From assembly GCF_024623455.1 (NCBI RefSeq), contig NZ_JANIPJ010000016.1, positions 124,001-188,000 on the forward strand: a stretch of DNA of 64,000 nt, given 5' to 3'. Origin of the DNA: Paenibacillus soyae (lineage in GTDB: Bacteria > Bacillota > Bacilli > Paenibacillales > Paenibacillaceae). Under the pieces are notes generated by a model, which made no database searches, was not told the DNA's origin, and saw nothing but the letters and a program-made list of their open reading frames with translations. Positions 1 through 7,387 of the stretch are shown here, in pieces; within the stretch, counting starts at the first letter, position 1, and every line of letters starts with the position of its first letter. The position numbers and the translations under genes are program-made.

Positions 1-921
1 GGCGAAACCATAGCGCTCGTCGGGGAGTCGGGCTGCGGGAAAAGCGTGACTTCGCTCTCCATTATGGGTTTGCTAGGCGCAAACGGAGCCGTTACCCATG
101 GGGAAATCCGCTTTGACGGGAGTGTCATAACGGGTTGCGGAGAACCGGTAATGCGCCGGCTGCGGGGGAAGGAAATCGCGATGATCTTCCAGGAACCGAT
201 GACGTCGCTGAATCCCGTCATGAAGATCGGCGAGCAGATCGGTGAATGTCTGCGTCTTCACCGGAAGTGCGGCCGCAAGGAAGCGAAGTCGGTCGCGGTA
301 GGGCTGCTGAACAAGGTCGGCATCGCAAGGGCTGAAGCCGTTGCGAAGGATTATCCTCATGCCTTGTCCGGAGGCATGCGCCAGAGGGTGATGATCGCCA
401 TGGCAATGGCGGGAAATCCGAAGCTGTTGATCGCGGATGAGCCGACGACAGCCCTTGACGTGACGATACAAGCGCAAATTCTCCAGCTAATGAAGCAAAT
501 GCAGGAGGAAGGCGGCATGGCTGTTCTGCTCGTCACCCATGACCTGGGCGTCGTAGCGGAAATGGCTGATCGAGTCATCGTCATGTATGCGGGACAGATT
601 GTAGAGGAAGCGGATGTCTATGCCTTATTCCGGGATCCGCGGCATCCGTACACGCAAGGACTGATTCGAGCGGTTCCAGCCATTGACGGCGCTGCAAGGA
701 GACGGGCGCAGCCGATCCCGGGAGCGGTACCCTCACCTCGCGAAATGCCCGTAGGATGCCGCTTCCACCCTCGCTGCCAGTACGCGATCGATCGATGCGG
801 GCTCGAGAATCCGGAGCTGCAAAGGATAGGAGACCGCCACAGCGTCAGATGCTGGGCTGCCCATACGTCCAGCCTTGCCCCGGAAGGGCAGCCTGTCCCG
901 GGGGCGGTGATCACGGTATGA
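1..921 (+). CDS. Peptide ABC transporter ATP-binding protein (OppD/DppD type), 5' partial
   Basis: ATPase subunit that powers uptake of di- or oligopeptides on the inner face of the membrane. The reading frame is open from base 1, so the N-terminus lies outside the window; 306 residues are present. In order: Walker A GESGCGKS at visible residues 8-15, Q-loop MIFQEP, signature LSGGMRQRV, Walker B LLIADEPTTALD, switch histidine in VTHDLGVV, then the C-terminal oligopeptide-transporter extension with the cysteine pattern GCRFHPRCQYAIDRC. Its stop overlaps the next start by ATGA, so the two ATPases are translationally coupled and probably form the usual D/F heterodimer. The substrate cannot be told from the ATPase. 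Confidence 0.95.
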   Translation, partial: GETIALVGESGCGKSVTSLSIMGLLGANGAVTHGEIRFDGSVITGCGEPVMRRLRGKEIAMIFQEPMTSLNPVMKIGEQIGECLRLHRKCGRKEAKSVAVGLLNKVGIARAEAVAKDYPHALSGGMRQRVMIAMAMAGNPKLLIADEPTTALDVTIQAQILQLMKQMQEEGGMAVLLVTHDLGVVAEMADRVIVMYAGQIVEEADVYALFRDPRHPYTQGLIRAVPAIDGAARRRAQPIPGAVPSPREMPVGCRFHPRCQYAIDRCGLENPELQRIGDRHSVRCWAAHTSSLAPEGQPVPGAVITV

Positions 922-1904
922 CGACGCGGGAAGCGATGCCGAAGCCGCTGCTGCAGATCGAGAATCTTAAAACGTATTATCCGGTTCGCCGAGGGTTATT
1001 CGGCCAGACCTCCGGTTTCGTCAAAGCCGTAGATGATGTCAGCTTGACGCTTTACGAGGGGGAGACGCTCGGGCTTGTCGGCGAATCGGGCTGCGGCAAA
1101 TCTTCGATCGGCCGTTCTGTCGTCCGGCTGGAGCGTCCGCATGCGGGGCGCGTTCTCTTCGAAGGCGAGGACATTACGAATGCCTCGCAGAGCGAACTGA
1201 GGCCTATCCGGATGCGAATGCAAATGATCTTCCAAGATCCCTATGCCTCTCTTAATCCTAGATTGCGAATATTCGATACGTTGGCGGAGCCGATGATCGC
1301 CCATCGATTGGCGAAGCGCGGCGACGTTCAGGCCGAAGTAGAAAGGCTGCTTCAGCTGGTAGGATTGCCGCGTGCCGCGGCTGATCGGTATCCGCATGAA
1401 TTTTCGGGCGGCCAGAAGCAGCGGATCGGCATCGCTAGGGCATTGTCGATGAACCCAAGGCTGATCGTGTGCGATGAGCCCGTGTCCGCGCTAGACGTTT
1501 CGATTCAGGCGCAAATCCTGGGCCTGCTGCAGGACTTGCAGGATGAGCTGAAGCTGTCTTACTTGTTCATCGCCCACGGGATCGGCGCCGTGAAGCAGGT
1601 GAGCACGAGGGTCGCCGTCATGTATTTGGGACGGATTGTGGAGCTGGCCCCTTCGGAGTCCCTATTCCGCAAGCCCAGACATCCTTACACGAAGCTGCTG
1701 CTCGGCGCATACCATCCGCCGGATCCTCTGCTCCGTGGCATGGATCGTCCGATTATCCGCGGAGACGTGCCCGATCCGTCGCGCCCGCCGCCAGGCTGCA
1801 GGTTCCATACCCGCTGTCCGTACGCCCGGGAACGGTGCCGGACGGAGGAACCAAGCTTAACGAATGACGCGCATGGCGTCGCCTGCCATTATCCGCTTGC
1901 ATGA
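918..1904 (+). CDS. Peptide ABC transporter ATP-binding protein (OppF/DppF type)
   Basis: Second ATPase of the peptide transporter, 328 residues. The frame is open further upstream, but the ATG at 918 is chosen because it overlaps the preceding stop (ATGA) and gives the normal family N-terminus (LLQIENLKTYYPVRRG). Walker A GESGCGKS, Q-loop MIFQDP, signature FSGGQKQRIGIARAL and Walker B LIVCDEPVSALD are intact, and the C-terminal GCRFHTRCPYARERC cysteine extension is present. Odd: the switch region reads IAHGIGAV where the family usually has SHDLxVV. The histidine is kept but the following aspartate is glycine, so this site may be the less active of the two. Family is certain, substrate unknown. 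Confidence 0.95.
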   Translation: MTTREAMPKPLLQIENLKTYYPVRRGLFGQTSGFVKAVDDVSLTLYEGETLGLVGESGCGKSSIGRSVVRLERPHAGRVLFEGEDITNASQSELRPIRMRMQMIFQDPYASLNPRLRIFDTLAEPMIAHRLAKRGDVQAEVERLLQLVGLPRAAADRYPHEFSGGQKQRIGIARALSMNPRLIVCDEPVSALDVSIQAQILGLLQDLQDELKLSYLFIAHGIGAVKQVSTRVAVMYLGRIVELAPSESLFRKPRHPYTKLLLGAYHPPDPLLRGMDRPIIRGDVPDPSRPPPGCRFHTRCPYARERCRTEEPSLTNDAHGVACHYPLA

Positions 1905-1931
1905 GAGAAAGAGAGGGAGGAAGCGAAGAAA

Positions 1932-2882
1932 ATGGGCACTTATATCGTCAGGAGGCTGTTCATCGCCGTTCCCGTTTTTTTCGGCATTACGGTACTCAGC
2001 TTCCTCATCATGAATTTGGCGCCCGGCAATCCCGTAGACATGCTGATCAATCCCAATATTCCGAAGGAGCTGCTGGAGCTGAAGCGGGAGAGGCTAGGTC
2101 TGAACGATCCGCTTTACGCGCAATACGCGAATTGGCTAGGCGGCGTCCTCAAAGGCGATCTCGGATACTCCTTCAGCAGCTATGCCCCCGTCTCCCGGTT
2201 AATTGGAGAGCGAATCGGCCCGACTTTGCTGCTTGCTGCCGCATCTCTGCTGTTCGGATTGCTTATCGCGATACCGATCGGCGTCATCAGCGCCGTGAAG
2301 CGGAACTCGAAGCTGGATTATTTCCTGACGGGAATGACCTTCCTCGGCATCTCCATTCCGCCATTCTTCTTAGGACTCGGGCTCATCTACGTGGCGGGCA
2401 TACAGTTGAAATGGCTGCCGACCGGCGGCATGACGACCTTAGGCGGAGATGGAGGAGCAGGTGACGTCCTTCTGCATATGATCTTGCCGGTAACGGTGCT
2501 GGGAGCCGCCATCGCGGGCAAGAAGGTGCGGTATGTGCGGGCCAGCATGCTGGAAGTATTAGGTCAAGATTACTTGCGCACGGCAAGGGCGAAGGGACTG
2601 CGGGAACTCGCGGTGACGAATAAGCACGCGCTGCGCAACGCGCTAATTCCTGTGATTGCCGTAGTCGGGGCGGAGATCCCTCTGCTGCTCGGCGGCAGCA
2701 TTGTCATCGAGCAAGTGTTCCAATGGCCGGGCATCGGCCAGCTGACGATGGAAGCCATCCTGTCGCGCGATTACCCGATACTTATGGGACTGAACCTCAT
2801 AGCGGCATGCGTCGTGCTGCTGACCAATTTATTGACGGATATGCTGTATGCCGCAGCCGATCCGCGCATTACTTACGGATGA
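1932..2882 (+). CDS. Peptide ABC transporter permease (OppB/DppB type)
   Basis: Integral membrane subunit of 316 residues forming half of the translocation pore. It starts with the family pattern YIVRRLFIAVPVFFGI, a first helix near residues 9-30, followed by the extracytoplasmic stretch with the NPN and GLNDPLYAQY segments typical of OppB/DppB. Further helices follow near 95-120, 135-160, 180-200, 240-265 and 285-305. The cytoplasmic EAA loop reads DYLRTARAKGLRE. A GGAGG box lies 10 bases before the ATG. It sits 27 bases after the ATPase pair and 15 bases before the partner permease, so all belong to one operon. Confidence 0.95.
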   Translation: MGTYIVRRLFIAVPVFFGITVLSFLIMNLAPGNPVDMLINPNIPKELLELKRERLGLNDPLYAQYANWLGGVLKGDLGYSFSSYAPVSRLIGERIGPTLLLAAASLLFGLLIAIPIGVISAVKRNSKLDYFLTGMTFLGISIPPFFLGLGLIYVAGIQLKWLPTGGMTTLGGDGGAGDVLLHMILPVTVLGAAIAGKKVRYVRASMLEVLGQDYLRTARAKGLRELAVTNKHALRNALIPVIAVVGAEIPLLLGGSIVIEQVFQWPGIGQLTMEAILSRDYPILMGLNLIAACVVLLTNLLTDMLYAAADPRITYG

Positions 2883-2897
2883 CGGGAGGAAGCATCG

Positions 2898-3779
2898 ATG
2901 TCTGCGACAACGCTGCCTTGGGAACAGCCGAATACAAGGATCGAAGGTTACGTCCGGCAGGTTAGCCGGAGGTTTCTCCGGCACAAGCCTGCGGTTTGGG
3001 GGCTGGCCGTCACGATACTGCTGGTCCTGATCGCCCTGTTCGCTCCGTGGCTTGCGCCTTATCCGCCGAATGAAGTCATGAACGCGTTCGGCGCCAAGCC
3101 CTCGGCTGACCACTGGCTGGGTACCGATCAAGTGGGACGGGACGTGTTAAGCCGCTTGCTCTACGGAACCCGCGTCTCGCTGTTCATCGGCATTGCGACC
3201 GTCGCGATCTATGTGACGTTCGGGACTTTCGTGGGCATGGCCGCCGGCTATTACGGCCGATGGCTCGACATGGGCGTCATGAGAATCACCGATATTTTCT
3301 TAAGCTTCCCTTACATGCTGGTCGTGCTCGTGATCGTCAGTGTGCTGGGAGCAGATATGGCCACGATCATGATCGTGCTCGCTTTATTCAAGTGGCCCAC
3401 GGTCGCCATGCTTGTGCGGGGAAGCGTATTGGCCGCGAAGGAGCTGGATTACATCAAAGCGGGCGTCGCGCTCGGGTTCCGCGCGCCGCGCATTCTGCTC
3501 CGCCATATGCTGCCGACAATCATCGGCCCCATTATCGTGAGCGCGACATTCGGCGTAGCCGGGACGATCCTAAGCGAAGCCGGACTCAGCTTTCTCGGCA
3601 TGGGAGTGAAGTCGCCGCAGGCGAGCCTCGGCAATATGCTCCACGACGCGCAGTCCCTGACCGTATTGACCGAGCAGCAATGGCTTTGGATGCCGGCGGG
3701 GTGCATGATTCTTATTGCGGTACTCGCCGTCAACTTCGTCGGAGACGGGCTGCGCGACGCGCTCGACGCGAGGGCGTAA
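2898..3779 (+). CDS. Peptide ABC transporter permease (OppC/DppC type)
   Basis: Partner permease of 293 residues. It has a charged cytoplasmic N-terminus, a first helix near residues 33-53, the family loop WLGTDQVGRDVLSRLLYG (about 73-90), a core of five further helices, and an EAA loop DYIKAGVALGFRAPRI. The C-terminal VNFVGDGLRDALD ending is characteristic of OppC/DppC. A GGGAGG box precedes the ATG. It pairs with the upstream permease; the solute-binding lipoprotein follows 58 bases downstream. Confidence 0.95.
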   Translation: MSATTLPWEQPNTRIEGYVRQVSRRFLRHKPAVWGLAVTILLVLIALFAPWLAPYPPNEVMNAFGAKPSADHWLGTDQVGRDVLSRLLYGTRVSLFIGIATVAIYVTFGTFVGMAAGYYGRWLDMGVMRITDIFLSFPYMLVVLVIVSVLGADMATIMIVLALFKWPTVAMLVRGSVLAAKELDYIKAGVALGFRAPRILLRHMLPTIIGPIIVSATFGVAGTILSEAGLSFLGMGVKSPQASLGNMLHDAQSLTVLTEQQWLWMPAGCMILIAVLAVNFVGDGLRDALDARA

Positions 3780-3837
3780 TCGGCGGTCGATCATGTTTCG
3801 CTAAATAGAGAAGGAAGATAGAAGGAGTGGGAAAAGG

Positions 3838-5487
3838 ATGAAACGATACAAACGAATGGGCCTGTTGATTGCTTCGGCCATTGCGACCCTCTTGATAGCG
3901 GCTTGCAGCCAATCGAACGACGCGAACGAAGGCGCTCCGGCCGAGCCGAAGCCGCAAGCGACGACAGAGGAGGCGCAAGCCGAGAAGAAGCTGACGATCG
4001 GCATCGTCAACGCGCCGGTCACGTTAAACCAGATTAACACGCAAGACAATTCGGCATCGCTGGCCCCGATCGGGTTGCTTAACGACGCGCTGCTCGACGT
4101 GACGGATTCGGCCGAGTTCGTCCCTAAGCTGGCGGAATCGATCGAAACGACGGATAAGCAGACGTTCACCGTCAAGCTGCGTCCGGATGCCAAGTGGAAC
4201 GACGGGACGCCGTTCACGACGGCGGATGTCGCATTCACGCTGAAGCTCGCGCTTCATCCCAAGGTCGAAACTTCGTTCAAGCTGAGCTTCATCGAAGGGC
4301 TGAACGACTTCGGCAAGCTGGAGGAGGGCGTTACGGAAATCGCGGGACTCCGCATCATCGACCCGCATACGTTCGAGATCAAAGCCAAGACGCCGATCGA
4401 TCCGCTCGTCTTCAACGAACGATTCGGCGCGAAGGTTTATTATTTGCCGGAGCATCTGTTGAAAGACGTGAATCCCGAACAACTGTCGACCCATCCCTAT
4501 TTCCAGAAGCCGGAAGTCACGAACGGACCATACCGATTCGCCGCTTACGAGCAAGGACAATATGTCGAAGTGACCAAAAACGATCAGTACTACTTAGGCG
4601 CTCCGAAGATCGATACGATCTTCATTAAGGTGCTGCCGGCGGCTAATCTGGTTGCCCAGCTGCAGACGGGTGAAGTTCATATGAATTCGCTGCCTGTCGG
4701 ACTCGTCCCGATTACGGATTACGACAAAGTGAAAAGCTTCGACAACGTCAACGTGACATCCGCTGCAGCCTCGGAACCGGCCGAGTTATTCTTCAATATC
4801 GAGAAGCTGCCGGATAAGAAAGTCCGTCAAGCGATCGCTTATGCCCTGAACCGCCCGCTTATCGTGGAGCAGCTGCTCAAGGGCCAAGCGGAAATTATCG
4901 ACGGCGGCATCCCAAGCGGGCATCCTTACTTCAACAAGGACATCGCGCCTTATTCTTACGATCCGGAGAAAGCGAAGCAGCTGCTGCAGGAAGCCGGCTG
5001 GGACCCGAACCGGAAGCTTGCGTTCCTCATTCCGGTCGGCAACAAAGTCCGCGAACAGGCTGCCGATATTTTGGTGCAAAATTTGGAAGCCGTTGGGCTT
5101 AAAATCGATGTCCAAAAATACGATTTTCCTACGCTTATCGATAAAGTCGAAAAAGGCGAACACGATATCACGATTTTCACAAGGGATTATTACATCGAGC
5201 CCAGCCTTTACTTCACGACCTACAAAAGCGACGACCCCGAAAGCGTCATCCGGTACAACAATCCGGTCGTCGACGAATTAATCGCCCAAGGCGAGCAAGA
5301 AATCGACGAAGCGAAGCGCCACGAGATTTACGACCGTCTTCAGGAGGTGCTGCACGAGGACGTGCCGACGCTCGCCGTTTATTCCGAGAAGAGGCTGCAA
5401 GTCGTATCGAAGGAAGTGCTCGGAGGCAGACCGCTGAACCTCGGCACGTTCAACAACGTGAACGAATGGGACTTGACCGTCAAGTAA
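3838..5487 (+). CDS. Peptide-binding lipoprotein (solute-binding protein family 5)
   Basis: Extracellular binding protein of 549 residues that delivers peptides (or related solutes such as opines, nickel chelates or glycosides) to the permeases. It has a signal peptide ending in a lipobox, LLIAACSQS, with the lipidated cysteine near residue 23. A low-complexity linker rich in Ala, Glu and Pro follows to about residue 50. The mature domain shows family-5 signatures such as KWNDGTPFTTADVAFTLKLA, NGPYRF and RQAIAYALNRPLI. Length is normal for the family. It is the last gene of the transporter operon. Whether it binds the product of the downstream LysW-type cluster is an open inference from proximity only. 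Confidence 0.93.
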   Translation: MKRYKRMGLLIASAIATLLIAACSQSNDANEGAPAEPKPQATTEEAQAEKKLTIGIVNAPVTLNQINTQDNSASLAPIGLLNDALLDVTDSAEFVPKLAESIETTDKQTFTVKLRPDAKWNDGTPFTTADVAFTLKLALHPKVETSFKLSFIEGLNDFGKLEEGVTEIAGLRIIDPHTFEIKAKTPIDPLVFNERFGAKVYYLPEHLLKDVNPEQLSTHPYFQKPEVTNGPYRFAAYEQGQYVEVTKNDQYYLGAPKIDTIFIKVLPAANLVAQLQTGEVHMNSLPVGLVPITDYDKVKSFDNVNVTSAAASEPAELFFNIEKLPDKKVRQAIAYALNRPLIVEQLLKGQAEIIDGGIPSGHPYFNKDIAPYSYDPEKAKQLLQEAGWDPNRKLAFLIPVGNKVREQAADILVQNLEAVGLKIDVQKYDFPTLIDKVEKGEHDITIFTRDYYIEPSLYFTTYKSDDPESVIRYNNPVVDELIAQGEQEIDEAKRHEIYDRLQEVLHEDVPTLAVYSEKRLQVVSKEVLGGRPLNLGTFNNVNEWDLTVK

Positions 5488-5517
5488 GTTATAAGGGATT
5501 CATTCCGTTATAGAGGT

Positions 5518-5576
5518 TGTTCAAAAAGCCCGCCTTTGATCACGAAGCGTATCGGGAAGTCTGGGCCTTTTGAACA
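5518..5576. repeat. Long inverted repeat / hairpin element between transporter and carrier-protein operons
   Basis: Left arm TGTTCAAAAAGCCC (5518-5531) pairs with right arm GGGCCTTTTGAACA (5563-5576), leaving a loop of about 31 bases. The outer TGTTCAAAA/TTTTGAACA arms are exact. No run of T follows, so it is not a classical terminator. An AT-rich TATATAA sequence that could serve as a -10 box follows at 5584. It may be an interspersed palindromic element, a structured leader or a regulator site. I saw no second copy in this window. Confidence 0.55.
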
Positions 5577-5624
5577 CATACTTTATATAAATCATTACCA
5601 ATTCCATTAGGAGGTGCAAGGAGA

Positions 5625-5798
5625 ATGGCAGAACTTAGCTGTCTCGTATGCAAGTCGGACATTGAGGTGGAAGAGCGGGCGACCACGGGAGAAATCGTGG
5701 AATGCGATTCCTGCGGCCAGGAGCACGAGGTCCAGGTTGAAGCAAGCCGCGTTACGATCGCTTTGGCACCCGAAATCGAAGAAACTTGGGGAGAGTAG
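5625..5798 (+). CDS. lysW: LysW-type amino-group carrier protein (AmCP)
   Basis: Small acidic carrier protein of 57 residues. In the family, the gamma-carboxyl of the C-terminal glutamate forms an isopeptide bond with the alpha-amino group of glutamate or alpha-aminoadipate, which protects and hands on the substrate during kinase, reductase and transfer steps. Seen here: a zinc-ribbon pair C6xxC9 and C27xxC30, an acidic C-terminal half, and the terminal motif ETWGE ending in Glu57 (the family motif is usually EDWGE). An AGGAGGTGCAAGGAGA stretch precedes the ATG. It is the first gene of a ten-gene run; the ligase starts 11 bases after its stop. With no lysine-pathway genes beside it, it most likely serves a specialised pathway. 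Confidence 0.9.
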   Translation: MAELSCLVCKSDIEVEERATTGEIVECDSCGQEHEVQVEASRVTIALAPEIEETWGE

Positions 5799-5809
5799 GT
5801 GTAGAGAAC

Positions 5810-6703
5810 ATGGAGAACCAGAGCGCCATTCTGTTGTGCGTCACGAAGCTTAGGGAAGAAGAGCAGCTTATCGTCGAACATCTTAGCCGGCTCGGCATCC
5901 GCGTTCAAGTGAATTTGGACTCCATGGATCTTCCTGTCGGAGGGGGCGGCGTCCCGCCATACGGGCTTGCTCTCATTCGGTGCCTGTCCCAAAAGAACGC
6001 GCTGAGCCGCACCCAGCTTCTCGAGCTTGCCGGATATGAAACGTTGAATTCGGCCAAAGCCATCGCCATTTGCACGAATAAAATCCATCAGGCGATCGTC
6101 TTCGAAAAACACGGCATTCCGCAGCCTCGCTACCAAGTCGCCTTCACCCCGGCGAAGTTATACGATGCGCTTTCGGACTTCGGGGATCTATGTGTCATTA
6201 AACCCGCAACGTCTTCATGGGGGCGGGGAATCGCAAGGATGACGGGAAAGGAATGCCTGGACGGATGGATTGCCGCGAGGGAATCCGTTGATCCGAGCCA
6301 TCAATCGTTCCCCGTCCTTGTGCAGGAATACGTGGAGAAAGGCGATTACGACATTCGCGTCGTGATAGTCGGTCGCAAGCCGATTGCTGCTTTTCGCCGG
6401 GTATCGGCTGAAAATTGGAAGACGAATACGCATCTGGGAGCGGAAATCGAACCGATCGAGATTAACGGCGAAATCGCCGCGATTTGCGGGGATTTGGTCG
6501 ACGTATTAGGAGAAGGGATTTACGGCGCCGATTTGTTTTTCGATTATGGGCAGCTTCGATATGTCGTATGCGAAGTGAATCAGAATCCGGAATTCGCGAA
6601 ATCGTGGAAGGTGCACGGCGTCGATGTCGCCTATCATATCGCCGAATACGTAAAGGAGAAGATCGGCAGGACAAATAAGGTAAACGTTACGGTTCATTCA
6701 TAG
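5810..6703 (+). CDS. lysX: LysX/RimK-type ATP-grasp ligase that loads the carrier protein
   Basis: ATP-dependent ligase of 297 residues, predicted to join the alpha-amino group of glutamate (or a homologue) to the C-terminal Glu of the adjacent LysW-type carrier. The N-terminal pre-ATP-grasp domain has the family pattern PVGGGGVPPYGLALIR near residues 44-59. The ATP-grasp core contains VIKPATSSWGRGIARM with the nucleotide-binding lysine, VQEYVEKGDYDIRVVIVG, and the metal-binding CEVNQNPEF motif. The substrate loop reads WKTNTHLGAE, the place where LysX, ArgX and RimK families differ. The ATG at 5810 is preferred over an in-frame upstream codon inside lysW. Substrate specificity (glutamate versus aminoadipate) is inferred from context, not read from sequence. 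Confidence 0.88.
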   Translation: MENQSAILLCVTKLREEEQLIVEHLSRLGIRVQVNLDSMDLPVGGGGVPPYGLALIRCLSQKNALSRTQLLELAGYETLNSAKAIAICTNKIHQAIVFEKHGIPQPRYQVAFTPAKLYDALSDFGDLCVIKPATSSWGRGIARMTGKECLDGWIAARESVDPSHQSFPVLVQEYVEKGDYDIRVVIVGRKPIAAFRRVSAENWKTNTHLGAEIEPIEINGEIAAICGDLVDVLGEGIYGADLFFDYGQLRYVVCEVNQNPEFAKSWKVHGVDVAYHIAEYVKEKIGRTNKVNVTVHS

Positions 6704-6727
6704 AATGCGGGGAGGAATCATTTACGG

Positions 6728-7387
6728 ATGGGAGATACATTAACGAAACCGGAGGCGCCGATCGCGAAGGAGCATTATTTTTCATTATCGTTTGTTTTGT
6801 CCAGAGTGCTGAATTCGGGCGTTATCATGAGCATCGAAAAAAACGACCATGAGTTAAAAGGACTGGAGAAGGCGATTGCCAAACTCACGAATACCCAATA
6901 CGTTTCTTTGCTTAATAGCTTTACGGGCGCGGTGCATGGAGCATTCTGGGGGCAGGACATCGGCTACGGTTCGTCGGCGCGTCTCGAGCACGCCGGCGAG
7001 CAGGAAAGGAAGTTCGCTAAGTGGCTTGGCATTCAGCTCACGACGGATCCCTATGCGGAAATCGCTTATTCCGCCATTGCGGTGGACGGTCATAATCTCC
7101 ACCGGTTAGAGCAGGAGGCTCGAAGCTCCGCCGGGCAGGCGCCCGTCCTCGTCCTCGATTTTACGGGACTGGGCTTTGGCCCGGTCGCCGCGATCGCGAC
7201 GAATGACGAGCTGGTCTGGAAAAAAGCGGAGCGGCTCAAAATATTCGGCGCCTTCGACCTGCAGACGATGTGGACGCAGGAGGAGAGCGAGCCGGAGCTT
7301 CAGCCGGCCGTCCAATTCAATTACAGGCTGAGCCCGCTCGTGGCGGCATGCGTCAAGATTTCGTTATTAAGGAGGAAGCCGGCCTAA
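6728..7387 (+). CDS. Degenerate, short DegT-like protein without the catalytic lysine
   Basis: A 219-residue protein that can be aligned by eye to the large domain of DegT/DnrJ/EryC1/StrS aminotransferases such as the next gene. LEKAIAKLTNTQYVSLLNSFTGAVHGAF corresponds in two pieces to the family's N-terminal helix and NSGT strand. VLVLDFTG corresponds to the strand ending in the PLP-nitrogen aspartate. AIATNDELVWKKAERLK corresponds to the VTNDEELAERVRRLR helix, and FNYRLSPLVAACV to the NYRLDELQAA segment. The strand bearing the Schiff-base lysine is deleted and the C-terminal small domain is absent, so it cannot be a PLP enzyme. Its stop shares one base with the start of the intact aminotransferase (TAATG), suggesting a non-catalytic partner subunit. 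A relic is the alternative. Confidence 0.65.
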   Translation: MGDTLTKPEAPIAKEHYFSLSFVLSRVLNSGVIMSIEKNDHELKGLEKAIAKLTNTQYVSLLNSFTGAVHGAFWGQDIGYGSSARLEHAGEQERKFAKWLGIQLTTDPYAEIAYSAIAVDGHNLHRLEQEARSSAGQAPVLVLDFTGLGFGPVAAIATNDELVWKKAERLKIFGAFDLQTMWTQEESEPELQPAVQFNYRLSPLVAACVKISLLRRKPA

